Shown here in pieces: positions 34,894-44,224 of a stretch of 64,000 nucleotides of DNA. The notes under the pieces were generated by a model. It was not told the DNA's origin and made no database searches. It saw only the letters and a list, made by a program, of their open reading frames with translations. This stretch comes from Streptomyces sp. NBC_01788. GTDB lineage: Bacteria > Actinomycetota > Actinomycetes > Streptomycetales > Streptomycetaceae. The DNA lies in contig NZ_CP109090.1 in NCBI RefSeq assembly GCF_035917575.1, positions 4,650,001 to 4,714,000 of the forward strand. The letters are read 5' to 3'. The position numbers and the translations under genes are program-made. Positions within the stretch are counted from its first letter, which is position 1. Each line of letters starts with the position of its first letter.

Positions 34894-35277
34894 ATGGCAT
34901 ACGGGCAGAAGATCCTCAAGGGCGACGCCTACAAGCGCGCCGCGATCAAGCGCCGCCACATCCGGATCCGCAAGCGGATCGCCGGTACGGCGGAGCGTCC
35001 CCGTCTGGTCGTGACCCGCTCCAACCGCCACATCGTGGCGCAGGTGATCGACGACCTGAAGGGCCACACCCTGGCATCGGCGTCCACCCTGGACAACTCG
35101 ATCCGCGGTGGCGAGAGCGACAAGTCGACGCAGGCGAAGCAGGTCGGCGCCCTGGTCGCCGAGCGTGCCAAGGCCGCCGGTGTCGAGGCCGTCGTGTTCG
35201 ACCGTGGTGGCAACCAGTACGCCGGGCGCATCGCCGCCCTGGCGGACGCCGCCCGCGAGGCCGGACTGAAGTTCTGA
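34894..35277 (+). CDS. rplR: 50S ribosomal protein L18
   Basis: L18 brings 5S rRNA to the central protuberance together with L5. The 127-residue product has [21 protein letters not shown] and the C-terminal [27 protein letters not shown] 34894 follows GGCGGGTAAG just inside the end of rplF. A 65-base gap with a weak stem precedes rpsE. Confidence 0.98.
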   Translation: MAYGQKILKGDAYKRAAIKRRHIRIRKRIAGTAERPRLVVTRSNRHIVAQVIDDLKGHTLASASTLDNSIRGGESDKSTQAKQVGALVAERAKAAGVEAVVFDRGGNQYAGRIAALADAAREAGLKF

Positions 35278-35342
35278 GTCGCCCGTCGCGGCAGCGACTT
35301 TTCGTTGCTGCGAGCTAGCGGAAACAGAGAGAGGTAATTCCA

Positions 35343-35948
35343 ATGGCTGGACCCCAGCGCCGCGGTGGCGGTGCCGGTGGCGGCGAGCGGCGGGACCGGA
35401 AGGGCCGTGACGGCGGCGCAGCTGCCGCCGAGAAGACCGCGTACGTTGAGCGCGTCGTCGCGATCAACCGCGTCGCCAAGGTTGTGAAGGGTGGTCGTCG
35501 CTTCAGCTTCACCGCGCTGGTCGTGGTGGGCGACGGTGACGGCACCGTGGGTGTCGGATACGGCAAGGCCAAGGAGGTGCCGGCCGCCATCGCCAAGGGT
35601 GTTGAGGAGGCCAAGAAGCACTTCTTCAAGGTCCCCCGGATCCAGGGCACCATCCCGCACCCGATCCAGGGTGAGAAGGCTGCCGGCGTCGTGCTGCTCA
35701 AGCCCGCCTCCCCGGGTACCGGCGTTATCGCCGGTGGCCCGGTGCGTGCCGTGCTCGAGTGCGCCGGTATCCACGACATCCTGTCGAAGTCGCTCGGCTC
35801 CGACAACCAGATCAACATCGTGCACGCGACCGTGGAGGCCCTGAAGGGCCTGCAGCGTCCCGAGGAGGTCGCGGCCCGCCGCGGTCTGCCGCTCGAGGAC
35901 GTGGCCCCCGCGGCCCTGCTCCGTGCGCGTGCCGGGGCTGGTGCGTGA
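35343..35948 (+). CDS. rpsE: 30S ribosomal protein S5
   Basis: S5 helps proofreading at the decoding site and is the target of spectinomycin resistance changes. The 201-residue product has a Gly/Arg-rich N-terminal extension of about 35 residues, then [19 protein letters not shown] and [15 protein letters not shown]. The loop [11 protein letters not shown] that affects spectinomycin looks wild type. Its TGA overlaps the ATG of rpmD. Confidence 0.98.
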   Translation: MAGPQRRGGGAGGGERRDRKGRDGGAAAAEKTAYVERVVAINRVAKVVKGGRRFSFTALVVVGDGDGTVGVGYGKAKEVPAAIAKGVEEAKKHFFKVPRIQGTIPHPIQGEKAAGVVLLKPASPGTGVIAGGPVRAVLECAGIHDILSKSLGSDNQINIVHATVEALKGLQRPEEVAARRGLPLEDVAPAALLRARAGAGA

Positions 35949-36130
35949 TGGCGCAGCTCAAGGTCACGCAGGTCAAGTCCTACATCGGCAGCAAGCAGAA
36001 CCACCGCGACACCCTGCGTTCGCTCGGGCTCAAGAAGCTCGGCGACGTGGTCGTCAAGGAGGACCGCCCCGAGTTCCGCGGAATGGTGCACACCGTCCGC
36101 CACCTCGTGACGGTCGAGGAGGTCGACTGA
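35948..36130 (+). CDS. rpmD: 50S ribosomal protein L30
   Basis: A 60-residue protein of the large subunit present in many but not all bacteria. It shows the family pattern [28 protein letters not shown] and ends [14 protein letters not shown] 35948 overlaps the rpsE stop and has the AGG-rich end of rpsE ahead. Two bases separate it from rplO. Confidence 0.97.
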   Translation: MAQLKVTQVKSYIGSKQNHRDTLRSLGLKKLGDVVVKEDRPEFRGMVHTVRHLVTVEEVD

Positions 36131-36132
36131 TC

Positions 36133-36588
36133 ATGGCGGAGCAGAACCCGCTGAAGATCCACAACCTCCGTCCCGCCCCGGGCGCCAAGACCGCCAAGAC
36201 CCGTGTGGGTCGTGGTGAGGCGTCCAAGGGTAAGACGGCCGGTCGTGGTACCAAGGGCACCAAGGCCCGCTACCAGGTTCCGGAGCGCTTCGAGGGCGGC
36301 CAGATGCCGCTGCACATGCGCCTCCCGAAGCTGAAGGGCTTCAAGAACCCGTTCAAGACCGAGTTCCAGGTCGTGAACCTCGACAAGCTGGCCGCGCTCT
36401 ACCCCGAGGGTGGCGAGGTCACGGTCGAGGACCTGGTGACGAAGGGTGCCGTTCGCAAGAACAGCCTCGTCAAGGTCCTTGGCCAGGGCGAGATCTCCGT
36501 GGCGCTGCAGGTGACGGTGGACGCCGTCTCCGGCTCCGCCAAGGAGAAGATCACCGCCGCCGGCGGTTCTGTCACCGAGCTCGTCTGA
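36133..36588 (+). CDS. rplO: 50S ribosomal protein L15
   Basis: L15 is a late assembly protein of the large subunit. The 151-residue product begins [20 protein letters not shown] and has the Gly-rich RNA-binding [17 protein letters not shown] and [19 protein letters not shown] segments. ATG 36133 follows GAGGAGG at 36115-36123. It is the last gene before a strong terminator, so it closes the spc ribosomal operon here. Confidence 0.98.
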   Translation: MAEQNPLKIHNLRPAPGAKTAKTRVGRGEASKGKTAGRGTKGTKARYQVPERFEGGQMPLHMRLPKLKGFKNPFKTEFQVVNLDKLAALYPEGGEVTVEDLVTKGAVRKNSLVKVLGQGEISVALQVTVDAVSGSAKEKITAAGGSVTELV

Positions 36589-36610
36589 GCCCGATGACGT
36601 AAAGCGGTCC

Positions 36611-36656
36611 CGACCGGGGGTACCTCACAACGAGGTATCCCCGGTTGGTCGTTTTC
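36611..36656 (+). terminator. Terminator between rplO and secY
   Basis: CGACCGGGGGTACCTC (36611-36626) pairs with GAGGTATCCCCGGTTG (36632-36647), 16 pairs with two G-U, and is followed by GTTTTC at 36651-36656. secY must then rely on read-through or its own promoter in 36657-36757. Confidence 0.8.
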
Positions 36657-36757
36657 AGGGAGGCAGTGTCGCCGGTAAGGTGGCCTGCACCGTTCTTTAT
36701 CGTCGAACCTCAAGACCGTCACCCTGACGCACTGGCGCGGGGGTCGCAGGAGGCACC

Positions 36758-38071
36758 GTGCTCACCGGCTTCGCCCGGGCGTTCAGGACGCCCGACCTGC
36801 GCAAGAAGCTGCTCTTCACGCTCGGCATCATCGTGGTGTACCGCGTCGGTACCCACATCCCGATCCCGGGTGTCAACTACAAGGCTGTTCAGCAGTGCGT
36901 CGGCGAGGCCTCGGGCAACCAGGGCCTCTTCGGCCTGGTGAACATGTTCAGCGGCGGTGCGCTGCTGCAGATCACGATCTTCGCCCTGGGCATCATGCCG
37001 TACATCACGGCGAGCATCATCCTTCAGCTCCTGACCGTGGTGATCCCGCGGTTGGAGGCCCTCAAGAAGGAGGGCCAGAGCGGCACCGCGAAGATCACCC
37101 AGTACACCCGTTACCTGACGGTGGCGCTGGCCATCCTCCAGGGCACGGGCCTGGTGGCGACCGCCCGCAGCGGCGCCCTGTTCTCCGGGTGCTCGGCGGC
37201 CGGGAACATCGTCCCGGACCAGGCGATCTTCAACACGATCGTCATGGTGATCGTCATGACCGCCGGCACGGCCACGGTCATGTGGCTCGGTGAGCTCATC
37301 ACCGACCGCGGCATCGGCAACGGCATGTCGATCCTGATGTTCATCTCGATCGCCGCCACGTTCCCGTCCGCGCTGTGGGCGATCAAGAAGCAGGGCAAGC
37401 TCGCCGAGGGCTGGATCGAATTCGGCACCGTCATTCTCGTCGGCCTGGTCATGGTCGGCCTGGTGGTCTTCGTCGAACAGGCCCAGCGCCGTATTCCGGT
37501 GCAGTACGCCAAGCGCATGATCGGCCGCCGTTCCTACGGTGGTACGTCGACGTACATCCCGCTGAAGGTCAACCAGGCGGGCGTGATCCCCGTCATCTTC
37601 GCTTCTTCGCTGCTCTACATTCCGGCGCTCATCGCTCAGTTCTCCGGGGGCAACTCCGGATGGAAGACCTGGGTTCAGCAGAACCTGACCAAGGGCGATC
37701 ACCCGATCTACATCACCATGTACTTCCTGCTGATCGTGTTCTTCGCCTTCTTCTACGTGGCGATCTCCTTCAACCCCGAAGAAGTCGCCGACAACATGAA
37801 GAAGTATGGTGGCTTCATCCCGGGCATCCGGGCTGGCCGGCCGACCGCTGAGTACCTTTCGTACGTGCTCAATCGGATCACCTGGCCGGGATCGCTGTAT
37901 CTGGGCCTGATCGCTCTCGTACCGACAATGGCGTTGGTCGGCTTCGGGGCGAACCAGAACTTCCCCTTCGGCGGGACCAGCATCCTCATCATCGTGGGTG
38001 TCGGACTCGAGACGGTGAAGCAGATCGAGAGCCAGCTCCAGCAGCGCAATTACGAAGGGTTCCTCCGCTGA
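36758..38071 (+). CDS. secY: Preprotein translocase subunit SecY
   Basis: SecY forms the protein-conducting channel with SecE and SecG in the cytoplasmic membrane. The 437-residue product has ten hydrophobic segments. Helix 2 carries the plug-like FSGGALLQITIFALGIMPYI stretch, and the cytoplasmic loops include RRIPVQYAKRMIGRRSYGG, with the conserved SecA/ribosome-contacting Arg residues. GTG 36758 follows GCAGGAGG. Its TGA overlaps the ATG of adk. Confidence 0.98.
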   Translation: MLTGFARAFRTPDLRKKLLFTLGIIVVYRVGTHIPIPGVNYKAVQQCVGEASGNQGLFGLVNMFSGGALLQITIFALGIMPYITASIILQLLTVVIPRLEALKKEGQSGTAKITQYTRYLTVALAILQGTGLVATARSGALFSGCSAAGNIVPDQAIFNTIVMVIVMTAGTATVMWLGELITDRGIGNGMSILMFISIAATFPSALWAIKKQGKLAEGWIEFGTVILVGLVMVGLVVFVEQAQRRIPVQYAKRMIGRRSYGGTSTYIPLKVNQAGVIPVIFASSLLYIPALIAQFSGGNSGWKTWVQQNLTKGDHPIYITMYFLLIVFFAFFYVAISFNPEEVADNMKKYGGFIPGIRAGRPTAEYLSYVLNRITWPGSLYLGLIALVPTMALVGFGANQNFPFGGTSILIIVGVGLETVKQIESQLQQRNYEGFLR

Positions 38072-38721
38072 TGCGAATCGTCCTCGTCGGACCGCCGGGT
38101 GCTGGCAAGGGAACGCAGGCCACACGCCTCGCCGAGAAGCTGCGTATTCCGCACATCTCCACGGGCGACCTGTTCCGCGCCAACATCAGCCGGCAGACGG
38201 AGCTCGGCAAGCTCGCGAAGTCCTACATGGACGCCGGGAACCTGGTGCCCGACGAGGTCACCATCGCGATGGCCAAGGACCGCATGGAGCAGCCCGACGC
38301 CGAGGGCGGCTTCCTGCTGGACGGTTTTCCGCGCAATGTGTCGCAGGCCGAGGCGCTGGACAAGCTGCTCCAGAGCGAGGGCATGAAGCTGGACGCGGTC
38401 CTCGACCTCGAGGTCCCCGAGGACGAGGTCGTCAAGCGCATCGCGGGTCGCCGCACCTGCCGCAACGACTCGGCGCACGTCTTCCACGAGACGTACAGCC
38501 CGCCGAAGAAGGAAGGCGTCTGCGACGTCTGCGGCGGTGAGCTGTACCAGCGGGACGACGACTCCGAGGAGACCGTGCGCAAGCGCCTTGAGGTCTACCA
38601 CACGCAGACCGAGCCGATCATCGACTACTACCGGGCGCAGGGCCTGGTCGTGACGATCTCCTCGCTCGGTCCGGTGGACGAGATCACGCAGCGCGCGCTG
38701 GCGGCGCTGAAGCGCGACTGA
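38071..38721 (+). CDS. adk: Adenylate kinase
   Basis: Interconverts ATP + AMP and 2 ADP in the cytoplasm. The 216-residue product has the P-loop GPPGAGKGT (7-15), the AMP-binding GDLFR and DGFPR motifs, and a long LID domain. The LID contains Cys residues (RRTCRND near 128 and GVCDVCGG near 150) that probably bind zinc. The first pair is not a plain CxxC, so the metal site may be unusual. ATG overlaps the secY stop, giving coupled translation, as in many bacteria. Confidence 0.98.
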   Translation: MRIVLVGPPGAGKGTQATRLAEKLRIPHISTGDLFRANISRQTELGKLAKSYMDAGNLVPDEVTIAMAKDRMEQPDAEGGFLLDGFPRNVSQAEALDKLLQSEGMKLDAVLDLEVPEDEVVKRIAGRRTCRNDSAHVFHETYSPPKKEGVCDVCGGELYQRDDDSEETVRKRLEVYHTQTEPIIDYYRAQGLVVTISSLGPVDEITQRALAALKRD

Positions 38722-38845
38722 CCGCACTGCTCGGCCGCGGTTCCCCATGGGAGCCGCGGCCGACGTGTGCGCGGGCAGGTTTTCGCTGCCCCGTATTCTT
38801 GAGGGTGTCCGTCTTCCTTCCGGTCCGAGAAAGGCCGTAGTCCCC

Positions 38846-39682
38846 ATGGTGCAGATCAAGTCCCCCGAGCAGATCGCCAAGATGCGTGAGGCGGGGCTGG
38901 TCGTCGCCGCGATCCACGCGGCCACCCGGGAGGCGGCCGTGCCGGGGGCGACCACCAAGGACCTGGACCAGGTGGCCCGCAAGGTGCTCGCCGAGCACAA
39001 CGCCAAGCCGAACTTCCTCGGCTACGGCGGCTTCCCGGCGACGATCTGCACCTCCGTCAACGAGGTCGTGGTGCACGGCATCCCCTCCGACGACGTCGTC
39101 CTCAAGGACGGGGACGTCATCTCCATCGACTGCGGCGCGATCATCGACGGCTGGCACGGCGACGCGGCCTTCACCGCGTTCGTCGGCTCCGGTCACTCCC
39201 CGGAGCTGATCGAGCTCTCCCGGGTGACCGAGGAGTCGATGTGGGCCGGCATCGCCGCCATGAAGCAGGGCAACCGCCTGGTGGACATCTCCCGGGCCGT
39301 CGAGACGTACATCCGCCGCCAGCCGAAGCCCGGCGGCGGCCGCTACGGGATCATCGAGGACTACGGCGGCCACGGCATCGGCACCGAGATGCACATGGAC
39401 CCGCACCTGCTGAACTACGTGGACCGGCGGCGCGGCAAGGGCCCGAAGCTGGTCCCCGGCTTCTGCCTGGCCATCGAGCCCATGGTCTCCCTGGGTACCG
39501 CGAGGACCCGCGTCCTCGAGGACGACTGGACGGTCATCACCACGGACGGCACCTGGTCCTCGCACTGGGAGCACTCGGTGGCGCTGACCGAGCAGGGCCC
39601 GCTGGTCCTGACCTCCCCGGACGGCGGCCGCGCCAAGCTGGCCGAGCACGGCGTCACGGCGGCACCGGACCCGCTGGCCTGA
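38846..39682 (+). CDS. map: Methionine aminopeptidase type I
   Basis: Removes the start Met from new proteins. The 278-residue product has the five metal ligands in family order: D95, D106, H176, E211 and E242, and the substrate His at position 78. ATG 38846 was chosen because the ORF upstream lacks family sequence; the site ahead (GAGAAAGG) is rather far from the start. It follows adk after 124 bases in the conserved secY-adk-map order. Confidence 0.96.
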   Translation: MVQIKSPEQIAKMREAGLVVAAIHAATREAAVPGATTKDLDQVARKVLAEHNAKPNFLGYGGFPATICTSVNEVVVHGIPSDDVVLKDGDVISIDCGAIIDGWHGDAAFTAFVGSGHSPELIELSRVTEESMWAGIAAMKQGNRLVDISRAVETYIRRQPKPGGGRYGIIEDYGGHGIGTEMHMDPHLLNYVDRRRGKGPKLVPGFCLAIEPMVSLGTARTRVLEDDWTVITTDGTWSSHWEHSVALTEQGPLVLTSPDGGRAKLAEHGVTAAPDPLA

Positions 39683-39787
39683 AAAAGGGCCCGCTCCCAC
39701 GTCCGCCGAACCGGGCCGGACCCGGTCGCATGATGATCTCGGAGCTGGGGCAGACTTTCTCGATTCGTCTTTCGCAGAGGGCTGACG

Positions 39788-39793
39788 TAGACT
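39788..39793 (+). promoter_or_regulatory. Candidate -10 of the infA promoter
   Basis: TAGACT at 39788-39793 matches the HrdB -10 consensus and lies 80 bases before infA. The expected -35 position (TTCGTC, 39764-39769) is poor, so this is a moderate call. Confidence 0.4.
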
Positions 39794-39873
39794 GACTCGT
39801 CGGCTCTCATGTATCCGCATGTCCGCATGCGGAATATGGAGTCGATCAAGGTAGTCGATTCGAAGGGCGAAGC

Positions 39874-40095
39874 GTGGCCAAGAAGCAAGGTGCCATCGAG
39901 ATCGAGGGCACTGTCGTCGAGTCTCTGCCGAACGCCATGTTCAGGGTCGAGCTCCAGAACGGCCACCAGGTCCTGGCACACATCAGCGGCAAGATGCGTA
40001 TGCACTACATCCGCATCCTCCCTGACGACCGGGTCGTGGTGGAGCTTTCTCCGTACGACCTCACGCGTGGCCGGATCGTCTACCGGTACAAGTAG
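39874..40095 (+). CDS. infA: Translation initiation factor IF-1
   Basis: IF-1 binds the A site of the small subunit during initiation. The 73-residue OB-fold protein contains [19 protein letters not shown] and [35 protein letters not shown] 39874 follows GAAGGG. It starts the alpha group; rpmJ follows after 65 bases. Confidence 0.98.
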   Translation: MAKKQGAIEIEGTVVESLPNAMFRVELQNGHQVLAHISGKMRMHYIRILPDDRVVVELSPYDLTRGRIVYRYK

Positions 40096-40160
40096 ATCTT
40101 GCCCAGGCTCCACGTTCTTCGTGGGGCCGCCGGCAACTGACCCGGAGAACCTCACATCCC

Positions 40161-40274
40161 ATGAAGGTCAAGCCGAGCGTCAAGAAGATCTGCGACAAGT
40201 GCAGGGTGATCCGCCGTCACGGCCGGGTCATGGTCATCTGCGACAACCCGCGCCACAAGCAGCGCCAGGGCTGA
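40161..40274 (+). CDS. rpmJ: 50S ribosomal protein L36
   Basis: A 37-residue large-subunit protein, [16 protein letters not shown] to KQRQG. C11, C14, C27 and H32 form the zinc site, so this is the zinc-binding type. ATG 40161 follows GGAGAACCTCACATCCC. It lies between infA and rpsM in the standard order; the 195-base gap that follows holds small hairpins and no gene. Confidence 0.96.
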   Translation: MKVKPSVKKICDKCRVIRRHGRVMVICDNPRHKQRQG

Positions 40275-40469
40275 CGCACAACCGACCGAACCCTCTGCAC
40301 TCCCTTCGCAGAGATTCGCGCGACGCGAGCTGAATTGTTCATACGCAGGACCCGAGCCCAGCGCGGCTCGACACCCCCGGTTCGGAGGCCGGGGACCCGG
40401 TTCGTACCTGGTACGGCGGCCGGGGGACGGTCCTGCGGAAGACCTCCGAAGATCAACTGGAGCCATTTA

Positions 40470-40850
40470 ATGGCACGCGTTTCCGGTGTTGACATCCCGC
40501 GCGAAAAGCGCGTGGAGGTCGCCCTCACCTATGTGTTCGGCATCGGCCGGACCCTGTCCCAGCAGACGCTGGCCGCCACCGACATCGACCCGAACACCCG
40601 CGTTCGCGACCTCTCCGAGGAGCAGCTCGTCGCGATCCGTGAGTTCGTCGACAACAACATCAAGACCGAGGGTGACCTCCGTCGCGAGATCCAGGCCGAC
40701 ATCCGCCGCAAGGTCGAGATCGGCTGCTACCAGGGTCTGCGTCACCGCCGCGGTCTGCCCGTCCGCGGTCAGCGCACCAGCACCAACGCCCGCACCCGCA
40801 AGGGCCCGCGTCGCGCCATCGCCGGCAAGAAGAAGCCGGGCAAGAAGTAG
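40470..40850 (+). CDS. rpsM: 30S ribosomal protein S13
   Basis: S13 is in the head and bridges to L5 and the P-site tRNA. The 126-residue product begins [20 protein letters not shown] and has [26 protein letters not shown] near the C-terminus. ATG 40470 follows TGGAG 5 bases ahead. rpsK follows after 69 bases. Confidence 0.98.
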   Translation: MARVSGVDIPREKRVEVALTYVFGIGRTLSQQTLAATDIDPNTRVRDLSEEQLVAIREFVDNNIKTEGDLRREIQADIRRKVEIGCYQGLRHRRGLPVRGQRTSTNARTRKGPRRAIAGKKKPGKK

Positions 40851-40919
40851 TCCGCAGCGACACTCGCCGTCCAGCGGTCTTCGCTGTAGGACCGACTACC
40901 TCCCGTAGGAGTTTTCGAC

Positions 40920-41324
40920 ATGCCCCCCAAGGGACGTCAGGGCGCTGCCAAGAAGGTGCGCCGCAAGGAAAAGAAGAACGTCGCTCACGGCCACGCGCAC
41001 ATCAAGAGCACGTTCAACAACACCATCGTTTCGATCACGGACCCGTCCGGCAACGTGATCTCGTGGGCCTCCGCGGGCCACGTCGGCTTCAAGGGCTCCC
41101 GCAAGTCCACGCCGTTCGCCGCGCAGATGGCCGCCGAGTCCGCCGCGCGTCGTGCCCAGGAGCACGGCATGCGCAAGGTCGACGTGTTCGTCAAGGGTCC
41201 GGGCTCCGGCCGTGAGACCGCGATCCGCTCCCTGCAGGCCACCGGTCTCGAGGTCGGCTCCATCCAGGACGTCACCCCGACCCCGCACAACGGCTGCCGC
41301 CCGCCGAAGCGTCGTCGCGTCTGA
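40920..41324 (+). CDS. rpsK: 30S ribosomal protein S11
   Basis: S11 lies on the platform near the mRNA exit. The 134-residue product contains [19 protein letters not shown] and ends with the conserved [21 protein letters not shown] 40920 follows CGTAGGAG. In E. coli rpsD would follow; here a 198-base gap with two hairpins leads straight to rpoA. Confidence 0.98.
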   Translation: MPPKGRQGAAKKVRRKEKKNVAHGHAHIKSTFNNTIVSITDPSGNVISWASAGHVGFKGSRKSTPFAAQMAAESAARRAQEHGMRKVDVFVKGPGSGRETAIRSLQATGLEVGSIQDVTPTPHNGCRPPKRRRV

Positions 41325-41373
41325 CGTCGGCGCCTCAAGGGCTTGCTGTGCCTCCGGGCTTTCCGGCCGGGGG

Positions 41374-41393
41374 TGTGGGGGTTGTCCCCCACA
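41374..41393 (+). other. Hairpin between rpsK and rpoA (first)
   Basis: TGTGGGGG (41374-41381) and CCCCCACA (41386-41393), a perfect 8-bp stem with a 4-base loop, 49 bases after rpsK. Confidence 0.5.
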
Positions 41394-41450
41394 GGTAACA
41401 GCCGGGCGGTACGGCCTTTTCCGGTCGTGCCGCCCGTACCCTTGCAATAC

Positions 41451-41469
41451 CCGCACCCTTCGGGTGCGG
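41451..41469 (+). other. Hairpin between rpsK and rpoA (second)
   Basis: CCGCACCC (41451-41458) and GGGTGCGG (41462-41469) form an 8-bp stem with a tight loop, 54 bases before rpoA. Possible attenuator or processing site. Confidence 0.5.
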
Positions 41470-41522
41470 CCTGGTCGGGCGTCAAATAGCGGGCGCCCAC
41501 GACTGAAGGATCTGATCCACTC

Positions 41523-42545
41523 ATGCTGATCGCTCAGCGTCCCTCGTTGACCGAAGAGGTCGTCGACGAGTTCCGCTCCCGGTTCGTGATCGAGCCGCTG
41601 GAGCCGGGCTTCGGCTACACCCTCGGCAACTCCCTTCGCCGTACCCTCCTGTCGTCGATTCCCGGTGCCGCTGTCACCAGCATCCGCGTCGACGGTGTCC
41701 TGCACGAGTTCACCACCGTGCCGGGCGTCAAGGAGGACGTCACCGACCTCATCCTCAACATCAAGCAGCTGGTCGTCTCCTCGGAGCACGACGAGCCGGT
41801 CGTGATGTACCTGCGCAAGCAGGGGCCGGGTCTGGTCACCGCCGCCGACATCGCGCCGCCGGCCGGTGTCGAGGTGCACAACCCGGACCTCGTTCTCGCC
41901 ACGCTCAACGGCAAGGGCAAGCTGGAGATGGAGCTGACCGTCGAGCGCGGTCGCGGTTACGTCTCCGCCGTGCAGAACAAGCAGGTGGGTCAGGAGATCG
42001 GCCGTATCCCGGTCGACTCGATCTACTCGCCGGTGCTCAAGGTCACGTACAAGGTCGAGGCCACGCGTGTCGAGCAGCGTACCGACTTCGACAAGCTGAT
42101 CGTCGACGTCGAGACCAAGCAGGCCATGCGTCCGCGTGACGCCATGGCGTCGGCCGGCAAGACCCTGGTGGAGCTGTTCGGTCTGGCCCGCGAGCTCAAC
42201 ATCGACGCCGAGGGCATCGACATGGGTCCGTCCCCGACGGACGCCGCGCTGGCCGCCGACCTGGCGCTGCCGATCGAGGAGCTGGAGCTCACGGTCCGCT
42301 CCTACAACTGCCTCAAGCGCGAGGGCATCCACTCGGTGGGTGAGCTGGTCGCGCGTTCCGAGGCGGACCTGCTGGACATCCGCAACTTCGGTGCGAAGTC
42401 CATCGACGAGGTCAAGGCGAAGCTGGCCGGCATGGGCCTGGCCCTGAAGGACAGCCCGCCCGGATTCGACCCGACCGCCGCCGCGGACGCCTTCGGCGCG
42501 GACGACGACGCGGACGCCGGGTTCGTCGAGACCGAGCAGTACTGA
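41523..42545 (+). CDS. rpoA: DNA-directed RNA polymerase alpha subunit
   Basis: Alpha dimer nucleates core assembly and its C-terminal domain contacts activators and promoter DNA. The 340-residue product has the N-terminal domain with [21 protein letters not shown] (quoted in part: [10 protein letters not shown]) and, from about residue 250, the CTD with [22 protein letters not shown] and RNFGAKS. A short acidic tail ends the protein. ATG 41523 follows GAAGGA at a somewhat long distance. Part of the alpha group between rpsK and rplQ. Confidence 0.98.
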   Translation: MLIAQRPSLTEEVVDEFRSRFVIEPLEPGFGYTLGNSLRRTLLSSIPGAAVTSIRVDGVLHEFTTVPGVKEDVTDLILNIKQLVVSSEHDEPVVMYLRKQGPGLVTAADIAPPAGVEVHNPDLVLATLNGKGKLEMELTVERGRGYVSAVQNKQVGQEIGRIPVDSIYSPVLKVTYKVEATRVEQRTDFDKLIVDVETKQAMRPRDAMASAGKTLVELFGLARELNIDAEGIDMGPSPTDAALAADLALPIEELELTVRSYNCLKREGIHSVGELVARSEADLLDIRNFGAKSIDEVKAKLAGMGLALKDSPPGFDPTAAADAFGADDDADAGFVETEQY

Positions 42546-42575
42546 GCGCTCCGCGGGGAGGTCGTACTGTGTCTG

Positions 42576-42616
42576 CGGGCCGGTTGTGGCTGGTCGCGCA
42601 GTTCCCCGCGCCCCTT
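42576..42616. repeat. Dispersed Streptomyces intergenic repeat
   Basis: This stretch includes GGTTGTGGCTGGTCGCGCAG followed by TTCCCCGCGCCCC. From general knowledge, this motif recurs between genes in many Streptomyces chromosomes, in both orientations. Only one clear copy is in this window, so copy number here is not shown. It sits between rpoA and rplQ. Confidence 0.6.
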
Positions 42617-42646
42617 CCGGACGGGCCCCTTCGGGGCCCTGTCCGG
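42617..42646 (+). other. Hairpin between rpoA and rplQ
   Basis: CCGGACGGGCCCC (42617-42629) pairs with GGGGCCC-GTCCGG (42633-42646, one bulged T), about 13 pairs around a 3-base loop. It abuts the dispersed repeat and may lower transcription into rplQ. Confidence 0.55.
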
Positions 42647-42725
42647 ATCTCTGACAGACAACCGTCTGCTCAGATACTGACTCCGGTACCTGGTACGGCC
42701 GGGGCAGACACCTAGGAGAAGAACC

Positions 42726-43220
42726 ATGCCGAAGCCCGCCAAGGGTGCCCGTCTGGGCGGCAGCGCCGCGCACGAGAAGCTGCTCCTCGCGAACCTCGCG
42801 AAGGCGCTGTTCGAGCACGGCCGCATCACCACCACCGAGGCGAAGGCCCGCCGCCTGCGCCCGTACGCCGAGCGTCTGGTCACCAAGGCGAAGAAGGGCG
42901 ACCTTCACAACCGCCGTCAGGTGCTCCAGGTCATCACGGACAAGAGCATCGTGCACACGCTCTTCACCGAGATCGGCCCGCGTTACGAGAACCGTCCGGG
43001 TGGCTACACCCGTATCACCAAGATCGGCAACCGCCGTGGCGACAACGCGCCCATGGCCGTGATCGAGCTGGTCGAGGCGCTGACGGTGCAGCAGAACGCC
43101 GTGGGTGAGGCCGAGGCCGCCACCAAGCGTGCGGTCAAGGAGGCCGAGGAGGCCAAGGCTCAGGAGACCACCGAGGCCCCGGCCGAGGAGGCCGCCGCCG
43201 AGGAGTCCAAGGACGCCTGA
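42726..43220 (+). CDS. rplQ: 50S ribosomal protein L17
   Basis: L17 lies at the tunnel exit region. The 164-residue product has the family core (about 1-118) with [28 protein letters not shown] and [25 protein letters not shown] highly charged Ala/Glu-rich tail of about 45 residues is absent from the E. coli protein. ATG 42726 follows TAGGAGAAG. It is the last gene of the alpha group and is followed by a strong terminator. Confidence 0.98.
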   Translation: MPKPAKGARLGGSAAHEKLLLANLAKALFEHGRITTTEAKARRLRPYAERLVTKAKKGDLHNRRQVLQVITDKSIVHTLFTEIGPRYENRPGGYTRITKIGNRRGDNAPMAVIELVEALTVQQNAVGEAEAATKRAVKEAEEAKAQETTEAPAEEAAAEESKDA

Positions 43221-43236
43221 GGCACTGCCTGACGCC

Positions 43237-43272
43237 GGAAGCGGGTCCGCCCTTCGGGGCGGGCCCGCTTCC
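43237..43272 (+). terminator. Terminator after rplQ
   Basis: GGAAGCGGGTCCGCCC (43237-43252) pairs with GGGCGGGCCCGCTTCC (43257-43272), 16 pairs with one G-U and a 4-base loop, followed by GCGTTTCTTC. Ends the ribosomal supercluster. Confidence 0.85.
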
Positions 43273-43312
43273 GCGTTTCTTCCCGAGGGATCCGCCCTGA
43301 GAGGATCTGCAC

Positions 43313-44167
43313 GTGAGTGACGAAGTACAGCCCGGTCATGTCCGCGTCCGTCTCGACCTGTCCTACGACGGCACCGCCTTCCACGGCTGGGCCAAGCAGG
43401 CCGGCGGCAGGCGGACCGTGCAGGGGGAGATCGAGGACGCGCTGCGCACGGTCACGCGGTCCGGGGAGACGTACGAGCTGACCGTGGCCGGACGGACCGA
43501 CGCCGGGGTGCACGCGCGGGGCCAGGTGGCGCACGTGGACCTGCCCGAGCGCGTCTGGCGCGAGCACCACGAGAAGCTGCTCAAGCGGCTCGCCGGGCGG
43601 CTGCCCAGGGATGTGCGGGTGTGGGCGCTGCGGCCCGCGCCCAGTGGCTTCAACGCCCGGTTCTCGGCCGTCTGGCGCCGCTACGCCTACCGTGCCACCG
43701 ACAACCCCGGAGGCGTCGACCCGCTGCTGCGGGGCCACGTCCTGTGGCACGACTGGCCGCTCGACGTCGACGCCATGAACGAGGCCGCGCGGCGGCTGCT
43801 CGGTGAGCACGACTTCGCCGCCTACTGCAAGAGGCGCGAGGGCGCGACCACCATCCGCACCCTCCAGGAGCTGAGCCTGGAACGCGGCGGGGACGGCGTC
43901 GTCACGGCCACCGTCCGGGCCGACGCGTTCTGCCACAACATGGTGCGCTCGCTCATCGGGGCGCTGCTGTTCGTCGGCGACGGCCACCGTCCGCCGGACT
44001 GGCCGGGGAAGGTGCTGGCCGCGGGGGTACGGGACTCCGCCGTGCACGTCGTGCGGCCGCACGGGCTGACCCTGGAGGAGGTCGGCTACCCGGCCGACGA
44101 GCTGCTGGCCGCGCGCAGCCGGGAGGCACGCAACAAGCGGTCCCTGCCGGCGGCCGGCTGCTGCTGA
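43313..44167 (+). CDS. truA: tRNA pseudouridine(38-40) synthase TruA
   Basis: Makes pseudouridine at positions 38-40 of tRNA anticodon stems. The 284-residue product has the catalytic Asp63 in [17 protein letters not shown], the family [15 protein letters not shown] start and the [17 protein letters not shown] segment near the C-terminus. GTG 43313 follows GAGAGGA. It lies just after the rplQ terminator, as in other actinobacteria, and its own promoter is not clear. Confidence 0.96.
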   Translation: MSDEVQPGHVRVRLDLSYDGTAFHGWAKQAGGRRTVQGEIEDALRTVTRSGETYELTVAGRTDAGVHARGQVAHVDLPERVWREHHEKLLKRLAGRLPRDVRVWALRPAPSGFNARFSAVWRRYAYRATDNPGGVDPLLRGHVLWHDWPLDVDAMNEAARRLLGEHDFAAYCKRREGATTIRTLQELSLERGGDGVVTATVRADAFCHNMVRSLIGALLFVGDGHRPPDWPGKVLAAGVRDSAVHVVRPHGLTLEEVGYPADELLAARSREARNKRSLPAAGCC

Positions 44168-44196
44168 GCGGCCGCCGCCGGTTCCCCCGTGCGGCA

Positions 44197-44224
44197 GGCG
44201 GCCGGCTGTTACTGGCCGGCCGCC
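44197..44224. terminator. Hairpin between convergent truA and 44209-45090
   Basis: GGCGGCCGGC (44197-44206) pairs with GCCGGCCGCC (44215-44224). It lies at the meeting point of the two genes and could stop transcription from either side. Confidence 0.55.
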
